Shown here piece after piece: positions 1 to 4,423 of a stretch of 6,881 nucleotides of DNA; the first letter of the stretch is position 1; every line of letters starts with the position of its first letter. The DNA lies in the NCBI GenBank assembly GCA_900556205.1, contig USNX01000067.1, positions 1 through 6,881 on the forward strand, read 5' to 3'. The DNA is from an uncultured Collinsella sp. (GTDB lineage Bacteria > Actinomycetota > Coriobacteriia > Coriobacteriales > Coriobacteriaceae). The position numbers and the translations under genes were made by a program. A model generated the notes under the pieces. It made no database searches and was not told the DNA's origin. It saw nothing but the letters and a program-made list of their open reading frames with translations.

Positions 1-155
<155 letters not shown>

Positions 156-157
<2 letters not shown>

Positions 158-161
158 GGAG
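156..161 (+). promoter_or_regulatory. Ribosome binding site of larC
   Basis: AAGGAG overlaps the larB stop codon (TAA at 155-157) and lies 6 nt before the larC ATG at 168. This near-consensus Shine-Dalgarno sequence fixes the larC start and suggests coupled translation of larB and larC. Confidence 0.85.
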
Positions 162-167
162 CATTCC

Positions 168-1079
168 ATGTCCAATCATCAGCACACGCTTATCATCGAC
201 GGCACCTCGGGCATCAGCGGCGATATGACCGTCGCGGCCCTGCTCGACCTGGGCGCCAGCGAGGAGCACCTGCGCGAACAGCTCGCCACACTGCCGGTCG
301 ACGGCTTTACGATCGCCGTCACGCGCGTAAACAAGCATGGCATCGACGCCTGCGATTTCGACGTTCAGTTGGCAGAAGAGCTCGAGAACCACGACCACGA
401 CATGGCATGGCTCTACGGCAACGAAGCAGCTGCCGAGCACACGCACGAGCACGAGCACCACCATCATGACCATGACGAGCATGAGCACTGCCATGAGCAT
501 GATCATGAGACCCACGGCCATGGCCACGAGGGTCACCATCACGCCCACCACCATCACCACCGTTCTTTGGCGGACGTCACCGCCATCATCCACGGCTCGC
601 AGTTAAGCGATGGCGCCAAGCGTCGTGCGCACGCCATCTTTACCGCGCTCGCCGCCTCCGAGGCCAAGGCCCACGGCAAAACGCCCGAGACCGTCATGTT
701 CCACGAGGTAGGCGCCGTCGATTCCATCGTCGACGTCTGCTCTGTCGCCATCTGCCTCGATGACCTGGGCATCGAGGATATTGTCGTCGAGTCGCTCTCC
801 GAGGGCCACGGCACCATCCACTGTGCCCACGGCCTCATGCCCATTCCCGTCCCCGCTGTCGTCAACCTGTGCCAGGCGGGCAATATCGCCCTCACGCCTG
901 CACCGGTCGCCGGCGAGCTCGTGACGCCCACGGGCGCCGCCATCGTCACCGCGCTGCGCACGTCCGACCAACTGCCCTCACGCTACCGCATCGAAGCCGT
1001 CGGCTACGGCGCCGGCAAGCGCCCCTACGAGGGTTGCTCCGGTACGCTCCGCTGCCTGCTCGTTCACGCGGACGCATAG
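168..1079 (+). CDS. larC: LarC, nickel insertion protein, LarC1 portion only, His-rich
   Basis: The 303-residue product belongs to the LarC family, which inserts nickel into the pincer nucleotide in a CTP-dependent reaction. Family motifs appear in order: DGTSGISGDM (11-20), FHEVGAVDSIVDV (178-190), GHGTIHCAHGLMPIPVPA (213-230), ELVTPTGAA (250-258) and GYGAGKR (279-285). Between the N-terminal motif and FHEVGA lies a histidine-rich insert: 24 of residues 91-131 are His, mixed with Asp, Glu and Gly, a plausible nickel store or delivery loop. The start is supported by AAGGAG 6 nt upstream. Full LarC proteins are about 400 residues or more. This one ends at 1079, just after GYGAG, the border where L. 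plantarum splits LarC1 from LarC2 and joins them by frameshifting. No LarC2-like sequence (for example an ETNIDDM motif) follows in any frame; a TetR gene starts 2 nt after the stop. Whether it works alone or with a LarC2 encoded elsewhere cannot be seen. Confidence 0.9.
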   Translation: MSNHQHTLIIDGTSGISGDMTVAALLDLGASEEHLREQLATLPVDGFTIAVTRVNKHGIDACDFDVQLAEELENHDHDMAWLYGNEAAAEHTHEHEHHHHDHDEHEHCHEHDHETHGHGHEGHHHAHHHHHRSLADVTAIIHGSQLSDGAKRRAHAIFTALAASEAKAHGKTPETVMFHEVGAVDSIVDVCSVAICLDDLGIEDIVVESLSEGHGTIHCAHGLMPIPVPAVVNLCQAGNIALTPAPVAGELVTPTGAAIVTALRTSDQLPSRYRIEAVGYGAGKRPYEGCSGTLRCLLVHADA

Positions 1080-1081
1080 CC

Positions 1082-1621
1082 ATGGATGCCCGCAAGGCAA
1101 AAAGCCGCGCTGCCATCGTTGCGGCGTTCTCCGAGCTGCTGCGCGAAGAGGACTACGGCAAGATCACCGTCGGCGACATCATCGCTCGCGCCCATGTGGG
1201 TCGGGCCACGTTCTACGGCCTCTTCAAGAGCAAAGATGACCTGCTCGCTGAGCTCGTGTGCGATATCTGCACCCATGCCCTCGACGATGACGGTACGCCC
1301 CTCGATGACCCACTCGCACAGGTCGAGCATATCCTCAACAACCTCTGGGATCGTCGTCAGGGTGTACGGGCACTGGTAGCCGGCGCCGGCTCACGCGTCT
1401 TCGCCGACTGTCTCCGCAAGACCATCATGTCGCGCGCAGCCGAAACCGTCCCTACCGACCCAAACGGCCCCGCCGCCACCATGGACCGCAGCTTTCTACT
1501 GCACCACATAGCCTCAAGCTTCGTAGGAATGGTCCAATGGTGGGCCTGGCACAACTTCGAAGCAGATAAAGCCGACGTAGCCAAAGACTATCTCTCAGTC
1601 ATAAAGCCCCTCTTCAGATAG
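1082..1621 (+). CDS. TetR/AcrR-family transcriptional regulator
   Basis: The 179-residue product is a one-component DNA-binding regulator. Residues about 8-55 form the TetR N-terminal helix-turn-helix domain: a first helix from SRAAIVAAFSELL, then YGKITVGDIIARAHVGRATFYGLFKSKDDLL, matching the family pattern in which ITVxDIxxxAxVxRxTFYxxFxSKxDLL carries the recognition helix. The rest is helical and ends with HHIASSFVGMVQWWAWHNF (141-159), like the C-terminal dimer or ligand domain of DhaS-like TetR proteins. The ATG at 1082 follows the larC stop by 2 nt without a strong Shine-Dalgarno, so translation is probably coupled to larC. The same frame is open back to 869 inside larC, but the HTH domain fits the 1082 start. 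Position suggests control of the lar genes or a lactate response; this is inference and no operator was identified. Codons become less GC-rich in the last 100 bases. Confidence 0.9.
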   Translation: MDARKAKSRAAIVAAFSELLREEDYGKITVGDIIARAHVGRATFYGLFKSKDDLLAELVCDICTHALDDDGTPLDDPLAQVEHILNNLWDRRQGVRALVAGAGSRVFADCLRKTIMSRAAETVPTDPNGPAATMDRSFLLHHIASSFVGMVQWWAWHNFEADKADVAKDYLSVIKPLFR

Positions 1622-1754
1622 ACGCCCCCTCCCAAGGCGTCATCCCTTCCCAAAGTATCGCCCTCATCTCAACGCCCCCAACAGCAAAGCGCCCCTCACA
1701 CCCAAATTCAGATATATGTTGGGTTGCTTGTACGAACGCAACAAAGACCCCGCA

Positions 1755-1879
1755 GCTGGCCGCATGGGGTAACTTCCCAGCGCATTCCGCAGGACGCAAA
1801 AAGGCTCGCCGCACGAAGTGCGCAGCGAGCCTTTTTGCATGTCCGAGGACGCGCTGGGAAGTTACCCCATGCGGCCAGC
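1755..1879 (-). repeat. Nested long hairpin, copy 1, 3' of the larD-like gene (candidate structured 3'-end element)
   Basis: A perfect 29 bp inverted repeat (1755-1783 with 1851-1879) encloses an asymmetric internal loop: ATTCCGCA on the left (1784-1791) and GAGGAC on the right (1845-1850). Inside it are a 4 bp helix (1792-1795 with 1841-1844), a 2 nt bulge (1839-1840), a perfect 14 bp stem (1796-1809 with 1825-1838) and a 5 bp tip with a GAA triloop at 1815-1817 (UUC in the - strand transcript). Read on the - strand, it begins 21 nt after the larD-like stop codon. It lies between convergent genes, so it can also end transcripts from larC-tetR. The internal loop is identical to copy 2 at 4274-4400, although the outer stems differ. 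Strand is given as that of the preceding gene. Confidence 0.85.
1796..1838. terminator. Bidirectional intrinsic terminator core
   Basis: A 14 bp perfect stem, GCAAAAAGGCTCGC pairing with GCGAGCCTTTTTGC, is capped by a short GC hairpin. The A5 and T5 runs at the stem base give a U-tract on either strand, as in terminators shared by convergent genes. It sits inside the larger hairpin 1755-1879, between tetR (+) and the larD-like gene (-). Confidence 0.8.
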
Positions 1880-1900
1880 GGACAACTATGTAGCCTTGGA

Positions 1901-2632
1901 CTAGAACATGCCCAAAAAACCATGCACAAACAGCGCGGCCAGAGCGGCGCCGACAAACGGAGCGATGCCAGGAACGAGCAGGCCATACTTCCAGTTGTTG
2001 TCAGCCTTGTTCTTGATCGGCAGCACCTGATAGGCCATGCGAGGACCAAGGTCACGAGCCTGGTTCATGGCGAAGCCGGTGATGCCGCCCATGCCCATGC
2101 CAACGGCCCAAACGATCAGGCCAACGCAGATGGCGAGCATCAGAACGTTCTCGCCGGCGCGGCTAGCGGCAGCAAGGATGGCGCTGATGAACACGAAGGT
2201 GCAGATAGCCTCGCAGAAGAAGTTGCGGGCATAGTTGGTGCCCTCGGTGGTGGGGTTGGTCGAGAAGATGTTGCGCTGGGCAATGGGGTCGACGACGCCC
2301 TCGGAAGCCTTGAACTCATCGGCATACATAAGCCAAGCGATTACGGCGCCCACAAAGCCGCCGAGCATATCGGCAATCATGAAGGGGATGCAGCTGCTCC
2401 ACGGCACCAGGCCTACGATGCACTGGGCAAGCACCATAGCCGGGTTCATGCACACGGCGCCGCCAAAGACAAACAGGCAGACCGAGATGCCAAAAGACCA
2501 GGTGGTGATGGCAAACATATGGCCGGAGCCCTGATACTTAGTGCCCTTGAGCACGGTATCGCAGTGCACGCCCACGCCAAAGATGATCATGAGGGCCGTT
2601 GCGCCGAATTCGCAGAGGAGTTTGGTAAGCAT
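1901..2632 (-). CDS. larD: LarD-like MIP-family channel (aquaglyceroporin) with NPA/NQA motifs
   Basis: The 243-residue membrane protein belongs to the major intrinsic protein family. About six hydrophobic segments are visible (roughly 5-22, 42-60, 80-101, 138-157, 163-183 and 217-238) plus two half-helix loops. The first pore motif is Asn-Pro-Ala at 63-65 (CMNPAM). The second, in GITGFAMNQARDLGPR, reads Asn-Gln-Ala at 190-192. By alignment with E. coli GlpF, the selectivity-filter positions Trp48, Gly191, Phe200 and Arg206 appear kept as W45, G178, F187 and R193, pointing to a glycerol- or lactate-sized pore. In L. plantarum, LarD is a MIP channel for lactic acid encoded with larA; the gene here starts 49 nt after larA on the same strand, so I infer the same role. 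AAGG lies 4 nt before the ATG. Glycerol transport is the main alternative. The gene ends just before a long hairpin. Confidence 0.87.
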   Translation of the reverse strand: MLTKLLCEFGATALMIIFGVGVHCDTVLKGTKYQGSGHMFAITTWSFGISVCLFVFGGAVCMNPAMVLAQCIVGLVPWSSCIPFMIADMLGGFVGAVIAWLMYADEFKASEGVVDPIAQRNIFSTNPTTEGTNYARNFFCEAICTFVFISAILAAASRAGENVLMLAICVGLIVWAVGMGMGGITGFAMNQARDLGPRMAYQVLPIKNKADNNWKYGLLVPGIAPFVGAALAALFVHGFLGMF

Positions 2633-2681
2633 AAAACCTTATCTTTCTTGTCGGTTATAAACGATTCGTTTAGGCCGCGTA

Positions 2682-3959
2682 CTAGTGCTGCGCGACGACA
2701 ACGCCCAGGCCATCGGGAATGACGGCCACCTTGGCATCGGCACCCTTCATCTCAAAGGCGAGCTTGAGCGCCTCCTCGAGGGTGTTGACCGGCGTCATGT
2801 GCATATCCTTGATCATCTGGTGATCGCACAGGTCGGTAACCATGATCACAGGATGATGCGCCAGGATGCGGGCAAAGATCTGGCTCGTCCACTGATCGGG
2901 CAGGGTCTCATCCTTGGGACGATCGATGCAGGCGCGCTCAAACTCCGCCGGGTCGTTGTCGGCGATGTTGTGATAGAAGCCCTCGCCGCCGTGACCGTCG
3001 GCACAACCGGCGACATCGATGATCACACCGGCCTCGGGAAGCGTGGCCTCGGCAGAGCACATGCCCTTCACGGCCTGGTAGATGTTCTGGTCGAGCGGGT
3101 AGCCGCCGTTGGTGGTGATGGCAATCTCGCACTCGACGGGCTCAACGCCGGCAAGGCTCTTCACGAACTCGCAGCCAGCCTCGTGTGCCTTATGGATGTC
3201 GCCAGCGAAGGAGCCAATGACCTCGTGCTTGCCGTTGAGCACCACGTTCAGCACAAAGGCAAGGTGAGCCATCTCGGCAGCGGCAAACATGTCCTCGCTC
3301 ACGTGATTGTGGCAAAGGTTGCCTGCGCGCGAATGGGAATCGTTCACAAACTGACCGTTGTGGTTGTACATGATGGTCTTGTAGCTGGCGATACCGGGCA
3401 GCACGGACTTACGGCTGCCAGAGAAACCGGCAAAGAAGTGCGGCTCAATAAAGCCCTCGGCAAGCAGCAGATCGCAATCGGCCGCAATCTTGTTGATGAT
3501 GCACTCGCCACCAGAAGGCAGGGTGCCGATCTTTTTCATCATGCTGTCGTCAGTCGCGACGTGCATAACGATTTCCTCGTTGGCAACGATCTCCTCGCCA
3601 TACTTGTTGACGAGCTCCTCATGCGTCGACGGACGGTGCATACCCGTAGCAACCAAAATACGAACTCGAGCCTCGGGCGCAGCGGAATGGATGTGATGCA
3701 GCAGAATAGGCATCGTCACACGCGAGGGAACGGGACGCGTATGATCGGAGCTAATAATGACAATATCCTTCTTGCCAGCACAAAGCTCCTCGAGCGAAGG
3801 CGAGCCATAAGGGTTGGCAAGCGACTCCTCTACCAGCTCTTCCTGCGATTTCGTGGTCTTAAACTCGTTTTGATGACCCTCCATCACACCCGCGAAGTTC
3901 TTATCCTCGAGCTCCAGATGCAACGTCTTGTGGTCAAACGGCAGTTCACATTCAAACAA
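2682..3959 (-). CDS. larA: LarA, nickel-dependent lactate racemase
   Basis: LarA interconverts D- and L-lactate by hydride transfer on the nickel-pincer nucleotide. The frame is open back to 4100, but the upstream 47 residues are not LarA-like. I start at TTG 3957-3959 (product begins MFECELPFDHKT; 425 residues, L. plantarum LarA being 424). With this start, the known residues fall at exactly the L. plantarum numbers: D72 and R75 in SDHTRPVP, catalytic H108 (ATGMHRPS) and H174 (GFIEPHFFAGFSG), K184 (cofactor attachment, SRKSVLPG), H200 (nickel ligand, YNH), Q295 and K298. A Trp at 357 is next to the expected Trp358. All active-site features are therefore present. GAGG lies 10 nt before the TTG, with AAAGGA further up. 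The larD-like gene follows after 49 nt, indicating an operon. LarA homologues can act on other 2-hydroxy acids; context favours lactate. Confidence 0.95.
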   Translation of the reverse strand: MFECELPFDHKTLHLELEDKNFAGVMEGHQNEFKTTKSQEELVEESLANPYGSPSLEELCAGKKDIVIISSDHTRPVPSRVTMPILLHHIHSAAPEARVRILVATGMHRPSTHEELVNKYGEEIVANEEIVMHVATDDSMMKKIGTLPSGGECIINKIAADCDLLLAEGFIEPHFFAGFSGSRKSVLPGIASYKTIMYNHNGQFVNDSHSRAGNLCHNHVSEDMFAAAEMAHLAFVLNVVLNGKHEVIGSFAGDIHKAHEAGCEFVKSLAGVEPVECEIAITTNGGYPLDQNIYQAVKGMCSAEATLPEAGVIIDVAGCADGHGGEGFYHNIADNDPAEFERACIDRPKDETLPDQWTSQIFARILAHHPVIMVTDLCDHQMIKDMHMTPVNTLEEALKLAFEMKGADAKVAVIPDGLGVVVAQH

Positions 3960-4273
3960 TGACGAGCGCCCTCTTCCTTTCAACTGACACACTAGATAAA
4001 CCGTTGGAAGGATACGCCGCTCACCGAAAAACACCACCGTCCACCGACTCGTTAACACAACGTTCATATTTGACCCACAACAAAACGGCCATGATCCCAA
4101 ACGGGACCGCGGCCGCTACAGTCGTAAGGCGAGAAGCACCAGATGCATCTCAATCCCGATCGATAAGACGCGAGGCGCGAAGCGCCAAACGCGCCGCCGG
4201 GACAGACCCTATCCAAAACGCGCGAAGCGCACCTAATTCTCTCCAGCCCCAATCCCAGAAGACCGAGGACGAA
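3960..4273 (-). other. larA upstream region without a gene
   Basis: These 314 nt separate larA from the hairpin after ppc and should hold the larA-larD promoter, but I find no convincing -35/-10 pair. Visible structure includes two CACAAC direct repeats 20 bp apart (4056-4061 and 4076-4081) around an AT-rich patch, and GTTAAC at 4051-4056. There is also an imperfect inverted repeat at 4092-4107 (GATCCC, AAAC, GGGACC) and two small GC hairpins with GAA loops (4174-4186 and 4220-4230). On the - strand the second hairpin is followed by GTTTT, so it could be a weak terminator behind ppc. Open frames here have no recognisable product. Confidence 0.5.
3970..3980 (-). promoter_or_regulatory. Ribosome binding region supporting the larA TTG start
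   Basis: On the - strand this reads AAAGGAAGAGG. The GAGG end lies 10 nt before the TTG at 3957-3959, somewhat long but workable. No ATG or GTG with a comparable Shine-Dalgarno and LarA-like coding sequence lies nearby, so it supports the TTG start. Confidence 0.6.
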
Positions 4274-4400
4274 GGGACCCGATGGGTTTCCCTCTGAATG
4301 CATTCCGCAGCACGAAGCCCCCTTATCCGCAGCTCCGAAGGAGCAGGATAAGGGGGCTTCAAGTGCGAGGACGCATTCAGAGGGAAACCCATCGGGTCCC
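4274..4400 (-). repeat. Nested long hairpin, copy 2, 3' of ppc (candidate structured 3'-end element)
   Basis: A perfect 28 bp inverted repeat (4274-4301 with 4373-4400) encloses the same internal loop as copy 1: ATTCCGCA at 4302-4309 facing GAGGAC at 4367-4372. Inside are a 4 bp helix (4310-4313 with 4363-4366), a 2 nt bulge (4361-4362), a perfect 15 bp stem (4314-4328 with 4346-4360, GAAGCCCCCTTATCC and its complement) and a 5 bp tip with a GAA triloop (4337-4339). On the - strand it begins 23 nt after the ppc stop codon. Unlike copy 1, the core has no T-run at its base and none follows the outer stem, so it is not a textbook intrinsic terminator, although its position suggests it marks the ppc 3' end. 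Confidence 0.85.
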
Positions 4401-4423
4401 GGTGAGAGCCACAGGGCTATCGA

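Noticed and set aside
869..1621. Longer start for the TetR gene, or a frameshift fusion of LarC to TetR
   Set aside because: The TetR frame is open back to 869, but upstream residues are Arg-rich out-of-frame larC sequence. The HTH domain fits the ATG at 1082, and I see no slippery sequence before the larC stop.
1621..1641. GACGCC/GGCGTC hairpin at the tetR stop codon as a terminator
   Set aside because: The stem is only 6 bp with a 9 nt loop and no T-run follows; the terminator at 1796-1838 is a better candidate.
1723..1742. Imperfect palindrome GTTGC...GCAAC as a TetR operator
   Set aside because: Only 6 of 10 pairs match and it lies between convergent gene ends, away from any expected promoter.
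1724..2722. 332-codon + strand open frame opposite the larD-like gene
   Set aside because: It runs through the terminator hairpin and both strands of the channel gene region, with low-complexity, charged content and no ribosome binding site; a shadow frame.
2685..3962. 425-codon open frame on the + strand exactly opposite larA
   Set aside because: Its product has no recognisable family or domain, while the - strand frame has every LarA catalytic residue. Long antisense frames are expected in GC-rich genes.
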